The notes: generated by a model not told the origin, from the letters alone. 64,000 bases of DNA from Qipengyuania oceanensis (GCF_009827535.1 NZ_WTYN01000002.1:124001-188000); one strand, 5' to 3'. Shown: positions 1 through 7,932, numbered from the stretch's first letter. Numbers and translations are program-made.

Positions 1-1
1 T

Positions 2-340
2 CGCGAAGGTCTCAAGAAGGGTCTCTGGCTGACGATCCTGCTGGGCGCATTGTTCACCAGCATCCAGATCTACGAGTACGCACACGCGCCGTTCGCTTTC
101 GGCGGCAACACCTACAGCTCGGCGTTCTACATGGCGACCGGCTTCCACGGCTTCCACGTGCTGATCGGCACGATCTTCCTGATCGTCTGCCTGTTCCGCA
201 CCTACAGGGGCCACTTCACGCCGAAGCAGCACTTCGGTTTCGAAGCGGCTGCCTGGTACTGGCACTTCGTCGACGTGGTGTGGCTGTTCCTGTTCGTCGC
301 GGTTTACGTCTGGGGCGGCTGGGGCGCTGTCACGCACTGA
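2..340 (+). CDS. coxC: cytochrome c oxidase subunit III, C-terminal part (5' truncated)
   Basis: Membrane subunit of the aa3-type cytochrome c oxidase, which supports the proton-pumping core (subunits I and II). The frame is open from base 2, so the gene starts outside the window; about 112 C-terminal residues remain. Family marks are the [12 protein letters not shown] helix, the [21 protein letters not shown] helices and the closing VYVWGGWG. The stop at 338-340 overlaps the ATG of the next gene (ATGA), so coxC, DUF983 and SURF1 look co-transcribed. Identification is secure; the truncation is a window effect, not a mutation. Confidence 0.96.
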   Translation, partial: REGLKKGLWLTILLGALFTSIQIYEYAHAPFAFGGNTYSSAFYMATGFHGFHVLIGTIFLIVCLFRTYRGHFTPKQHFGFEAAAWYWHFVDVVWLFLFVAVYVWGGWGAVTH

Positions 341-726
341 TGGAGCCGGACAGGTCCGACACCGAGAAGGGGCAGCCCGGTCACGCCGAGGCTGCCCTTT
401 TCGGTTTGTGCCCATCGTGCCATGCGCGCACCCTGTTCGACGGGGTTGCGAGGTTCGCCCCGCGCTGCCGGGTTTGCGGGCTCGACTTTTCCCGGTTCAA
501 CGTCGGCGACGGTCCCGCGGCCTTCCTGATCCTGATCGTGGGTGCGATCGTCGTCGGGCTGGCCGTCTGGCTCCAGCTCGCCGTCGCGCCGCCGTGGTGG
601 GTCCATGCGATCCTGTGGCTCACCGTGTCGGTCGCGCTGACTGTGGGCGGCCTGCGCGTCGCCAAGGCTTGGCTGCTGCAATCGGAATACCGTCACAAGG
701 CGGGTAACGCAGGGACACCGAACTGA
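340..726 (+). CDS. DUF983 family membrane protein
   Basis: Small conserved membrane protein (128 aa) commonly found between cytochrome oxidase subunit III and SURF1 genes in alphaproteobacteria; its biochemical function is not established. Two CxxC pairs (GLCPSC near residue 25, PRCRVC near residue 43) suggest a zinc-ribbon-like N-terminal knuckle, followed by two membrane segments (about residues 60-85 and 88-108). The ATG overlaps the coxC stop and the end overlaps the SURF1 start (TGATG), so translation is probably coupled. The codons for roughly residues 11-21 lie in a terminator-like hairpin (370-401), which is unusual inside a gene. A role in oxidase assembly is inferred from position only. 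Confidence 0.85.
   Translation: MEPDRSDTEKGQPGHAEAALFGLCPSCHARTLFDGVARFAPRCRVCGLDFSRFNVGDGPAAFLILIVGAIVVGLAVWLQLAVAPPWWVHAILWLTVSVALTVGGLRVAKAWLLQSEYRHKAGNAGTPN
370..401 (+). terminator. Intrinsic-terminator-like hairpin inside the DUF983 start
   Basis: GGGCAGCC (370-377) pairs perfectly with GGCTGCCC (390-397) across a 12-nt loop and is followed at once by TTTT (398-401). This is the layout of a rho-independent terminator for coxC transcripts, yet it lies 30 bases inside the next reading frame. It could attenuate DUF983-SURF1 relative to the oxidase subunits. The structure is seen; its activity is inferred. Confidence 0.5.
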
Positions 727-1301
727 TGGCTCGCCGGGTACCCCTTCTGTCGACGGTGATCGTCCTGCTGGCGGTGGCGACGATGATCGGGCTCGGCTTC
801 TGGCAGCTCGGCAGGCTGGCGGAAAAGGAAGCACTGATCGCACGCTATTCGCAGGCCGGCACCCAGGCGCGAGAGGTCGCTTTCCCGACGAGCGGCGACG
901 GCCAGGACCTGCTTTTCCGGCGCAGCGCAATCGACTGTGCCGTGGTCCAGTCGGTGGAGCCCGTTGCAGGACGGAATGCAGATGGCCGGGCGGGCTGGGC
1001 TCAGCGGGCAAGCTGTACCGACGCCCGCAGCGTTAAAGTGGTCTTGGTGGACCTGGGCTGGACGCTCGATCCGCAACCGGTCGAGTGGGACGGGGGGCCA
1101 GTCGCTGGCATCGTCGCCCCGGGGCCGCGGCTCGTAGTGATCAATCCACCGGCGGGGCTTCAGCCGCTCGCCAGGCCCGATCCTTCGGATCTTCCCAACA
1201 ACCATCTTGCCTATGCGGGACAGTGGTTCTTCTTCGCGCTGACCGCGCTGGTGATCTATGTCCTTGCACTGCGGCGGCGGTGGCGCGCTAGCGAGGCGTA
1301 A
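726..1301 (+). CDS. SURF1 family cytochrome oxidase biogenesis protein
   Basis: Assembly factor that helps insert heme a into subunit I of the aa3 oxidase at the inner membrane. The protein (191 aa) has the SURF1 layout: an N-terminal membrane helix (residues 6-27) ending in FWQLGRLAEKE, a periplasmic domain, and a C-terminal helix (about 163-183) preceded by NNHLAYAGQWFFFA, the family's closing signature. It is shorter than many SURF1 proteins (about 230-250 aa), so the periplasmic domain is compact. The start overlaps the DUF983 stop. Position behind coxC and DUF983 supports the call. Confidence 0.9.
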   Translation: MARRVPLLSTVIVLLAVATMIGLGFWQLGRLAEKEALIARYSQAGTQAREVAFPTSGDGQDLLFRRSAIDCAVVQSVEPVAGRNADGRAGWAQRASCTDARSVKVVLVDLGWTLDPQPVEWDGGPVAGIVAPGPRLVVINPPAGLQPLARPDPSDLPNNHLAYAGQWFFFALTALVIYVLALRRRWRASEA

Positions 1302-1352
1302 AGAGGCGCTTGCTTGCCGAGCGCCCGATGCGCGGCTAGTCGCGCAGCCGAT

Positions 1353-2753
1353 ATGCAGTATGTCTCCACCCGCGGCAGCGCCCCGGCGCTCGATTTCGAA
1401 GGCGCGACACTCGCCGGTCTCGCCAGCGACGGCGGCCTGTTCGTGCCGGCCGAATGGCCGCAGTTCTCGCACGCGGACATCGCGGCCATGCGCGGCCTGC
1501 CCTATGCCGAGCTCGCCACCCGGATCATCGCCCCCTTCGTCGGCGACAGCCTGACCGACGACGAGTTGCGCGCACTGTGCGCGGAGGCTTACGGCCGATT
1601 CGCCCATGCGGCGGTCACGCCGTTGAAACAGCTCGACGAACAGCAATGGTTGCTCGAACTGTTCCACGGCCCCACGCTCGCATTCAAGGACGTCGCGCTG
1701 CAGTTGCTCGGCCTCTTGTTCGAGACCTTCCTGACCCGGCGCGAGGATCATCTGACGATCGTCGGCGCGACCAGCGGGGACACCGGATCCGCGGCGATCG
1801 ACGCGGTGGCTGGGCGCGAGAAGATCGACATCTTCATGCTTCACCCGAAGGGGCGGGTGAGCGACGTCCAGCGCCGCCAGATGACCACGGTGCGCGCGCC
1901 CAACGTCCACAACATCGCGATCGAGGGCAGCTTCGACGATGCGCAGGCGATGGTGAAGCGCATGTTCCGCGACGAGGCGCTCACCGGGCGCTTCCACATC
2001 GGCGCGGTCAATTCGATCAACTGGGCGCGACTGGTCGCACAGGTCGTCTATTACTTCGCGGCCGCGCTGCAGCTGGGCGCTCCCGAACGCAAGGTCGCGT
2101 TCAGCGTGCCGACCGGGAATTTCGGCGACGTGTTCGCAGGCCATGTCGCTGCTCGGATGGGTTTGCCGATCGAGCGGCTGATCGTCGCGACAAACGTCAA
2201 CGACATCCTGCACCGCGCTTTATCGGACGGCGATTATTCGCAAGGCACCGTCACCCCGACTGCCGCGCCCAGCATGGATATCCAGGTCAGCTCCAATTTC
2301 GAGCGGCTGCTGTTCGATGTCGGCGGGCGCGACGGCCTTGCCATGGCCGAGCAGATGGCGGGGTTCGAAGCATCGAAGGCGATGCGGCTGACCAATGCCC
2401 AGCGCGACGGCGCAGGCGCGCTTTTCTCGAGCTGCCGAACGGATGCGAACGAAATGGCGCGCGCGATGCGGTGGGCCTGCGATGCAGGCGGCGAAATCGT
2501 CGATCCGCACACCGCGATCGGCCTCCACGCTGCGCGCGAAGCCGGCGTCGACGCGGCAATCCCGGTGGTCACGCTGGCGACCGCGCATCCCGCGAAATTT
2601 CCCGACGCGGTCGAGCGGGCGACCGGAATGCGGCCTTCGCTGCCGAGCCGGATCGGCGACCTCTTCTCGCGCGAAGAAGCCTTCACCGAGCTTTCCGGCG
2701 ATTACGATGCGGTCGCCGCGTTCGTGGCCGAGCGGGCGACGCCGGTCGCCTGA
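1353..2753 (+). CDS. thrC: threonine synthase
   Basis: PLP enzyme converting O-phospho-L-homoserine to L-threonine, the last step of threonine synthesis, in the cytoplasm (466 aa). The N-terminus MQYVSTRGSAPALDF is typical, HGPTLAFKD holds the PLP lysine (K112), and GATSGDTGSAA forms the phosphate loop. An in-frame TTG at 1314 would add 13 residues, but the ATG at 1353 matches the family start. The stop overlaps the ATG of the following methyltransferase. Confidence 0.97.
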   Translation: MQYVSTRGSAPALDFEGATLAGLASDGGLFVPAEWPQFSHADIAAMRGLPYAELATRIIAPFVGDSLTDDELRALCAEAYGRFAHAAVTPLKQLDEQQWLLELFHGPTLAFKDVALQLLGLLFETFLTRREDHLTIVGATSGDTGSAAIDAVAGREKIDIFMLHPKGRVSDVQRRQMTTVRAPNVHNIAIEGSFDDAQAMVKRMFRDEALTGRFHIGAVNSINWARLVAQVVYYFAAALQLGAPERKVAFSVPTGNFGDVFAGHVAARMGLPIERLIVATNVNDILHRALSDGDYSQGTVTPTAAPSMDIQVSSNFERLLFDVGGRDGLAMAEQMAGFEASKAMRLTNAQRDGAGALFSSCRTDANEMARAMRWACDAGGEIVDPHTAIGLHAAREAGVDAAIPVVTLATAHPAKFPDAVERATGMRPSLPSRIGDLFSREEAFTELSGDYDAVAAFVAERATPVA

Positions 2754-3643
2754 TGGCGGAGCTGGTCGAACAACCGCTGCTGATGGTCGGCGAAGGCTGG
2801 GACGGCTATCGCCTGCTCGATAGTGGAAACGGGCGCAAACTCGAAAGCTTCGGTGCCTATCGCTTCATCCGGCCCGAACCCCAGGCCATGTGGCAACCGC
2901 GCCAGGGCGATTGGCAGGCGGATGGCGAATTCCTTCCCGGCGCTGACGAGGATGGCGGCGGGCGCTGGGAATTCGCGACTCGGCTGCCCGAAGACGGCTG
3001 GCCCCTATCGTGGAACGAAACCCGTTTCACGGCCCAGCCGACCCCCTTTCGCCACCTCCAGTTTTTTCCCGATATGGCCCCGGTCTGGGAATGGATGCGC
3101 GATCGGCTGTCCGAACGCGAGGATGCCGAGACGCTCAACCTGTTCGGCTACACCGGCGTCGGTTCGCTTGCTCTCAGCCGCCACGGCAAGGTGACGCATG
3201 TCGATGCCAGCAAGAAATCGGTCGCGCAGGCGCGCGAGAACGCCGTGCTCTCCGGTATGGAAGACAAGCCGATCCGCTGGCTGGTCGACGATGCGGGCAA
3301 GTTCGCCGCGCGCGAGGTCCGGCGGGGCAATCGCTACGACGGGATAATCCTCGACCCGCCGAAATTCGGGCGCGGCCCGAAAAACGAAACCTGGCGACTG
3401 GAGGAGGGCCTGCCGGACCTGATCCGCGATTGCCGCCAACTGCTCGACGAGGGTAGCAGCTTCCTCTTTCTCACCGTCTACGCGGTGCGCATGAGCAGCC
3501 TTTCGATTGCCGGCCTTCTGAGCGAGGCGCTTGCGGCGTTGCCGGGGAAGATCGAGCATGGCGACCTGGCCGTGCGTGAAACCGGCGAGGATGGCCGCAT
3601 CCTGCCGACCGCGATCTTCGCGCGCTGGTCCAATCCCCGCTAA
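2753..3643 (+). CDS. class I SAM-dependent methyltransferase, RlmI-like (COG1092)
   Basis: Probable S-adenosylmethionine-dependent RNA methyltransferase (296 aa) of the YccW/RlmI group, whose known member methylates a cytosine of 23S rRNA. A Rossmann SAM site is visible in NLFGYTGVGSLALS, the acidic strand in VTHVDASKKSV, and the catalytic-loop motif in IILDPPKFG. The RlmI PUA domain is not obvious; the N-terminal 100 residues are a different beta-rich region, so the exact substrate is open. The start overlaps the thrC stop (TGATG), implying translational coupling although the functions are unrelated. Confidence 0.85.
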   Translation: MAELVEQPLLMVGEGWDGYRLLDSGNGRKLESFGAYRFIRPEPQAMWQPRQGDWQADGEFLPGADEDGGGRWEFATRLPEDGWPLSWNETRFTAQPTPFRHLQFFPDMAPVWEWMRDRLSEREDAETLNLFGYTGVGSLALSRHGKVTHVDASKKSVAQARENAVLSGMEDKPIRWLVDDAGKFAAREVRRGNRYDGIILDPPKFGRGPKNETWRLEEGLPDLIRDCRQLLDEGSSFLFLTVYAVRMSSLSIAGLLSEALAALPGKIEHGDLAVRETGEDGRILPTAIFARWSNPR

Positions 3644-3652
3644 GAGGCGCCG

Positions 3653-4024
3653 ATGGCCGATTCGCTGATCCTGGAAGTTGCAGATTTCGAACAGGATGTC
3701 CTGACAGGCATCTATTCCGAAGAGACGGGCAAGCCCCAGCCGCTGCGCTTTACCATCCAGGCGGAAATGAAGGTCGCCGATCGCTACACCCCCGACACGC
3801 CGCTCGACGCGAGCAAGAACTACATGGACTTGAAATTCGCGGCGAGCGACGCGCTGCCCGAAGGGGTTCACTTCAAGCTGATCGAGGCAGTCGCCGATCA
3901 CGTCTGCGAGACGCTGTTCCTCCAGGATGACCGAGTGCTCGCGGTGACGGTGAAGATCGTGAAGCTGGCCATTGCAGAGGCGGGCGAGAAGATCGGCATC
4001 ACCCTGCGGCGCGAACGGCGCTGA
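3653..4024 (+). CDS. folB: dihydroneopterin aldolase family protein
   Basis: Cytoplasmic enzyme of tetrahydrofolate synthesis that splits 7,8-dihydroneopterin to 6-hydroxymethyl-dihydropterin and glycolaldehyde (123 aa, usual length). The T-fold is recognisable from LEVADFEQDVLTGIYSEE, the central NYMDLKF segment, and the C-terminal AVTVKIVKLAIAEAGEKIGI, which holds the conserved lysine and glutamate region. It lies 9 bases after the methyltransferase gene and heads a run of pterin and molybdopterin genes. Confidence 0.9.
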   Translation: MADSLILEVADFEQDVLTGIYSEETGKPQPLRFTIQAEMKVADRYTPDTPLDASKNYMDLKFAASDALPEGVHFKLIEAVADHVCETLFLQDDRVLAVTVKIVKLAIAEAGEKIGITLRRERR

Positions 4025-4029
4025 ACGCC

Positions 4030-4365
4030 ATGCAGGGCGAGCTTCGGGTCGACGATCTGCCGGGCGAGGCGCTGGCCGCAGCGCGGGCTTTCCATGCCGA
4101 CTGGATCGAGCGCGCCGAGGCAGAACTCGGGCAGGTCGAAGCGCTCGCCATCGTATTGCCCGCCGCGAGCTACGATCACCGCGACTGGCGGCGCGCACTT
4201 GCCCGCGACATGGCCCGGGCCCACGCGCCGAAGAGGGTCAACGTGGTCGGCGGGAGCGACTCCGCACGGGTCGCGGCGACGCTAGCCTATCTGGCAGGTG
4301 CGCCGGGCGTGACCGGGCAGTATCTCGAGACCGATGGCCAAGAGCGTTCCGATCCGGCAGAGTGA
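4030..4365 (+). CDS. SDR-like Rossmann-fold fragment protein, unknown function
   Basis: A 111-residue protein of unknown function. Its second half (VNVVGGSDSARVAATLAYL followed by APGVTGQYLETDG) resembles the C-terminal part of short-chain dehydrogenases such as pteridine reductase, where the chain ends after 'TGQ-hydrophobic-x-VDGG'. The N-terminal nucleotide-binding GxxxGxG loop and the YxxxK catalytic pair are absent, so it is unlikely to be an active reductase alone. It sits between folB and moaA (gaps 5 and 4 nt), consistent with descent from a FolM-type enzyme or a helper role. Function is not assigned. Confidence 0.65.
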   Translation: MQGELRVDDLPGEALAAARAFHADWIERAEAELGQVEALAIVLPAASYDHRDWRRALARDMARAHAPKRVNVVGGSDSARVAATLAYLAGAPGVTGQYLETDGQERSDPAE

Positions 4366-4369
4366 GGGC

Positions 4370-5374
4370 ATGGCAAGCCTGGCACCTCTCGTCGATGCAT
4401 TCGATCGCAGGATCAGTTACCTGCGCCTGTCGGTCACCGATCGCTGCGACCTGCGCTGCCAGTACTGCATGCCCGAACGCATGCAGTTCCTGCCCAAAGC
4501 GGAAGTCCTCACGCTTGAGGAAATTTACCGCATGGCGCTCGGCTTCATGGCACGCGGGATCAACAAGATGCGGCTGACCGGTGGCGAGCCACTTGTCCGG
4601 CGTGACGTGATCGAACTTGTTCGTGCGCTCGGCCGGCATGTCGGCAACGGGCTCGACGAACTGACGCTGACCACCAACGGCACGCAGCTTGCGCAGTTGG
4701 CAGCCGATCTCGCGAATGCCGGCATCCGACGGATCAATGTCTCGCTCGACACGCTCGATCGCGACGGGTTCGCGGCGCTGACTCGGCGCGACCAGTTGCC
4801 GCAGGTGCTCGACGGGATCGCGGCGGCAAAGGCAGCCGGGATTGCGATCAAGATCAACACCGTCGCGCTCAGGGGCGTCAACGAGCATGAATTGCCGCGG
4901 CTGATCGAATGGGCGCATGGACAGGGCCACGACATCACGCTGATCGAGGTCATGCCGCTGGGCGAGGTCGAAGGCGACCGGGTCGATCATTTCCTGCCGC
5001 TGACAGCAGTGACGGATGAACTCGAACGACGCTTGACTCTCACCCCTTCCGACCACGCTACCGGGGGGCCGGCGCGCTATTTCGATATTGCCGAGACCGG
5101 CGGACGACTCGGGCTGATCTCGCCGCTGACGAACAATTTCTGCGCCGGGTGCAACCGCATCCGCGTGACCGCGACCGGCCAGCTTTATCCGTGCCTCGGA
5201 GGAGGCGAGCGAGTGGACCTGCGCGCCGCGCTCCGTTCGGACGACCCCGACGGCAACCTCTCTGCTGCGCTCGACCAGGCAATGCGAATCAAGCCCGAGC
5301 GGCATCACTTCGACATTTCCCAACGCGGCGCTGCGCCCGCTCAGCCGCGTCACATGTCCGTGACCGGCGGATGA
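4370..5374 (+). CDS. moaA: GTP 3',8-cyclase MoaA
   Basis: Radical-SAM enzyme that converts GTP to 3',8-cyclo-dihydro-GTP, the first step of molybdenum cofactor synthesis. The N-terminal cluster motif CDLRCQYC gives C26, C30 and C33; the second 4Fe-4S cluster is bound by NNFCAGCNRIR plus a later cysteine; the chain ends in the conserved double glycine (SVTGG). The ATG at 4370 has GAGTGAGGG just upstream; a start at 4334 would run into the preceding gene and add 12 atypical residues. 334 aa. The stop overlaps moaD (ATGA). Confidence 0.96.
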   Translation: MASLAPLVDAFDRRISYLRLSVTDRCDLRCQYCMPERMQFLPKAEVLTLEEIYRMALGFMARGINKMRLTGGEPLVRRDVIELVRALGRHVGNGLDELTLTTNGTQLAQLAADLANAGIRRINVSLDTLDRDGFAALTRRDQLPQVLDGIAAAKAAGIAIKINTVALRGVNEHELPRLIEWAHGQGHDITLIEVMPLGEVEGDRVDHFLPLTAVTDELERRLTLTPSDHATGGPARYFDIAETGGRLGLISPLTNNFCAGCNRIRVTATGQLYPCLGGGERVDLRAALRSDDPDGNLSAALDQAMRIKPERHHFDISQRGAAPAQPRHMSVTGG

Positions 5375-5613
5375 GCGTGACGGTGGTCTTCCTCGGTCCG
5401 TTGCGCGACATGGCGGCGCAGGCGGAGATGGAAGTACCGGCCCCGCTCGACTGGCAGGGACTGCTCGCCGCCGTGGGTCCGGACGTGGCCGACCAATTGC
5501 GCGAGGCACGGGTCAATGTTGCCTGTCGAGGCAAGGTCCTGTCCGACAAGACCGCGCTCGACGCGCGGGACGGAGACGAGGTGGCGCTGCTGCCGCCGGT
5601 CAGCGGTGGCTAG
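5371..5613 (+). CDS. moaD: molybdopterin synthase sulfur carrier subunit
   Basis: Ubiquitin-like small subunit (80 aa) that carries the thiocarboxylate sulfur used by MoaE to form molybdopterin. The protein ends in the obligatory GG (PPVSGG), preceded by the typical DGDEVALLPP strand. The ATG at 5371 overlaps the moaA stop and the last codons overlap the moaE start, as in compact moa operons. Confidence 0.95.
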   Translation: MSVTVVFLGPLRDMAAQAEMEVPAPLDWQGLLAAVGPDVADQLREARVNVACRGKVLSDKTALDARDGDEVALLPPVSGG

Positions 5614-6076
5614 GCTCGGCATAGAAATCCCGCTCGACATTCGCGTGCTCGAGAGCGGGCTCTCGGTCGGCGAGGCACTGGCGGGCTTCAACGCCGCCCA
5701 CCCGGAGGCGGGGGGAGTGGTCAGCTTTACCGGCAAGGTGCGCCCCGACGAAGCGGTAAAGGCCCTGGAACTCACGCATTACGCGCCGCTGACGCTGGCC
5801 GGCATGCGCGAGATTGCCGAAGCGGCGCTGGAGCGATGGTCGCTGCACGGGATGCTCGCCTGGCACCGGGTCGGCGTGATGACTCCCGGCGAGGCCATCG
5901 TGCTGGTCGCGGCCGCGGCACGCCATCGCCGCGATGCCTTCGAGGCCGCGGATTTCGTCATGGATCATCTGAAAAGCGCCGCGTGGTTCTGGAAGCGGGA
6001 ACGCCGGGCGGATGGATGGCACTGGATCGAACCGCGCGCGACCGATCATGCCGACCTGGCGAGGTGGCAGAAATAA
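5606..6076 (+). CDS. moaE: molybdopterin synthase catalytic subunit
   Basis: Large subunit of molybdopterin synthase, which inserts the dithiolene sulfurs into precursor Z using MoaD thiocarboxylate. MoaE marks: GGVVSFTGKVRPDE, LELTHYAPL, the HRVGVMTPGEAIVLV strand, HRRDAFEAADFVMDHLK, and WFWKRE with the catalytic lysine region. The first plausible start is GTG at 5606, inside the last codons of moaD, giving 156 aa; an upstream extension in the same frame is only moaD read in another frame. Last gene of the molybdopterin run. Confidence 0.94.
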   Translation: MARLGIEIPLDIRVLESGLSVGEALAGFNAAHPEAGGVVSFTGKVRPDEAVKALELTHYAPLTLAGMREIAEAALERWSLHGMLAWHRVGVMTPGEAIVLVAAAARHRRDAFEAADFVMDHLKSAAWFWKRERRADGWHWIEPRATDHADLARWQK

Positions 6077-6086
6077 TCATCGCGGT

Positions 6087-6100
6087 TTGATCGGCGTCAA
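6087..6100. promoter_or_regulatory. FNR/FixK-type anaerobox
   Basis: TTGATCGGCGTCAA fits the FNR/FixK consensus TTGAT-N4-ATCAA at 9 of 10 positions. It lies 54 bases upstream of the ATG at 6155, a usual distance for class II activation, and a FnrL-like regulator with the matching E-x-x-S-R recognition helix is encoded next door (6599-7291). Control of the 6155 gene by oxygen or redox is therefore likely but inferred. Confidence 0.7.
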
Positions 6101-6154
6101 ACCCTTGCGGGCCAGTGCCTGCAAAAAGGCTCCCGACACAAAGGAGCACACGCC

Positions 6155-6589
6155 ATGTCCAAGCATTTCGACCGTCAGCTCGTCGCCGACCAGGCCATCG
6201 TTCACGAATCCCTGCAGGCCGCCGGCAAGCCCACCCGCGAAACCGACCGCACGTTCGAATTGCCGCCGATTGCCTACAAGGCGACTGTCGGACTGTACCT
6301 CGGCTTCCTGGCAGTGATGTTCGCAGGCTTCGGCAATCCCGGCCTCGCGATCCCGATGGCGATCTTCGCCCTGTTCATCGTCGCCGGCTTCGGCTTGCCG
6401 ATGATCTGGACGAAAATGCAGCCGGAGAACCGCAGCAAGCCGCTCACTTGGGGCAAGTTCGCGAACGAGGGAATCGCGACGCTGACCGGCCGGTTGAGTG
6501 CAGGCGAGGCGATGGCCCAGGTTCTCGTCCTGCCGGTCCTGATCGTGTGCTGGGGCCTGGTAGTGGTGGTGATCGCCGCACTGGTCTGA
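6155..6589 (+). CDS. conserved three-helix membrane protein, unknown function
   Basis: A 144-residue protein not assigned to a named family. It has a soluble N-terminus (about 36 residues), two close membrane helices (about 41-60 and 62-85), a short cytoplasmic loop rich in charged residues, and a third helix (about 120-143). An AGGAG stretch precedes the ATG. The FNR box at 6087-6100 and the neighbouring fnrL-like gene, transcribed toward it and ending 9 bases after its stop, suggest a role linked to low oxygen or respiration. That link is inferred. Confidence 0.7.
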   Translation: MSKHFDRQLVADQAIVHESLQAAGKPTRETDRTFELPPIAYKATVGLYLGFLAVMFAGFGNPGLAIPMAIFALFIVAGFGLPMIWTKMQPENRSKPLTWGKFANEGIATLTGRLSAGEAMAQVLVLPVLIVCWGLVVVVIAALV

Positions 6590-6598
6590 TGGAGAGGG

Positions 6599-7291
6599 TC
6601 AGGCCGTCCCGGCAATAGCCGCCAGGCGCGCGGGGTCCGCAAGGACGATCCCGCGCGCCCCTTTGCGCGTGATGATGCCGTCGCTTTCCAGTTCGGTCAG
6701 GCGTCGGCTGACGGTTTCGATCGTCAGACCTGCCAGATTGGCCATTTCGCCGCGGGTCAGCGGCAGCTCGAATCGCCCGGCCGGATGGCACGGCGAATCG
6801 CTCGCTGCACGGGCCATGCCCAGGATCAGCGCCGCCACCCTGGCTTTCGCATCGCGGCGTCCGGTCAGGTCCAGCAGGCCTCGCGCCGCGTGGAGATCTT
6901 CCTGCGACCGGCGAAGCAGGGCGAGGCCGAGCGCCGGATAGCGCTCGATCGCACTCTCCATGTCCTTGCGCGAGAAAGTGCACAGTTTGCTGTCGGAGAG
7001 CGCGACGACGTCGTAATGCGCGAACGGCTGGAACAGCTCGCCGGCGAACCCCGCTGGATGGATCAGCGCCAGGATCCGCTCGTCGCCTTCCTCGCCGGTG
7101 GAGCAAACCTTGAGCGCGCCGCTGACCAGAGTGGCGCACGCCGCCTCCTCGTCGCCGGCGGCAAACAGCATCTCCCCGCGCCGGATCGTGCGCGTCCGGC
7201 CGATCGATGCCAGAGCCTCGCGCTCCTCCTCGTCCAGGACTGCACAGGCTGCGCGATCGCGTACCGGGCATGTCTCGCAGGCGAGGCTCAT
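6599..7291 (-). CDS. Crp/Fnr family oxygen sensor, FnrL-like
   Basis: Dimeric transcription factor (230 aa) that senses oxygen through a 4Fe-4S cluster. All four expected ligands are present: C5 and C8, then C16 (C-x2-C-x7-C, the FnrL spacing), and C104 at the position of E. coli FNR C122 (SKLCTF against MVCEIP). A cyclic-nucleotide-binding fold covers residues 20-140; the C-terminal winged helix carries LTRGEMANLAGLTIETVSRR, in which E192, S195 and R196 match the residues that read TTGAT half-sites. Such a site lies nearby at 6087-6100. The gene follows a lipoprotein gene by 18 bases. Confidence 0.93.
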   Translation of the reverse strand: MSLACETCPVRDRAACAVLDEEEREALASIGRTRTIRRGEMLFAAGDEEAACATLVSGALKVCSTGEEGDERILALIHPAGFAGELFQPFAHYDVVALSDSKLCTFSRKDMESAIERYPALGLALLRRSQEDLHAARGLLDLTGRRDAKARVAALILGMARAASDSPCHPAGRFELPLTRGEMANLAGLTIETVSRRLTELESDGIITRKGARGIVLADPARLAAIAGTA

Positions 7292-7309
7292 CGCGCGCTC
7301 ATCCAGCGA

Positions 7310-7825
7310 TCATCGGACGTTCGCGCGCAACTGCGCAAGCACCGCATCCTCTTCCTCCAGCATCGCGATCACCGCGTTGCGGACGCTGTCGATTTCGCTG
7401 CGCGCCTCGTTGGCGATGCTGGCATCGACGTAGAGAATGTCGAGCGTGCCCAGCGGGACGGCGGCGCGGCTGCGCGCCGAATCGAGATCGGCAAGGGCGA
7501 CCTGTGCGCTGGCCCAGCTATCGCTTCCGATGGCCGAACCGGCGGCGGCGCTGGCCCGCCTGCGGGCTCCGGGCGCTGCCTCGAGGAAATCACCATGGGC
7601 TGCCGAAGCCTCTGCGCGCAATTCGGCAAGACGTGCTACGAGCTCCGCGCTTGCGACCGCGGGCGGCGGAGGCGGCGCCTCGGGAGCGGGCGGCTCGAAA
7701 GTGCCGCTCACCCGTTCGCCCGGGCGCATTTCCAGCGAGGGATAGCTGCCGGCCGAATTGGCACAGCCGGCCAGCATGGCCAACAGGCCGATCGTGGAGA
7801 ACGACTTGAGATTGCGCAGGCTCAT
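7310..7825 (-). CDS. lipoprotein of unknown function
   Basis: Secreted lipoprotein of 171 aa: signal peptide followed by a lipobox (MLAGC, lipidated C21). The mature part begins with a proline-rich linker (PPAPEAPPPPPAV) and continues as alpha-helical, alanine- and glutamate-rich sequence that could form a coiled coil. Two ATGs compete (7831 and 7825); TAAGGA lies 7 bases before the second but only 1-2 bases before the first, so 7825 is chosen. No family recognised. It probably shares a transcript with the FnrL-like gene. Confidence 0.7.
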   Translation of the reverse strand: MSLRNLKSFSTIGLLAMLAGCANSAGSYPSLEMRPGERVSGTFEPPAPEAPPPPPAVASAELVARLAELRAEASAAHGDFLEAAPGARRRASAAAGSAIGSDSWASAQVALADLDSARSRAAVPLGTLDILYVDASIANEARSEIDSVRNAVIAMLEEEDAVLAQLRANVR

Positions 7826-7886
7826 GCGCATGTCCTTAGCAGCAATGGGCAGCGCTGCCAGTGGCAGAAAATCCGCCCCACGATTG

Positions 7887-7915
7887 TTGACTTGGGAGGC
7901 GGCTTCCCTTAACGG
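7887..7915 (+). promoter_or_regulatory. Putative rplU promoter
   Basis: TTGACT (7887-7892), 17 bases of spacer, then TAACGG (7910-7915), about 95 bases before the rplU ATG. The TTGAC core is the strongest element of alphaproteobacterial housekeeping promoters; the -10 is a weaker match. Confidence 0.45.
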
Positions 7916-7932
7916 CACGCTTCTTTCGAGAG

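Noticed and set aside
693-2213. Long minus-strand open frame (506 codons)
   Set aside because: It is antisense to SURF1 and thrC, both clear genes; residue composition is the Arg/Asp/Gln-rich mix typical of high-GC shadow frames.
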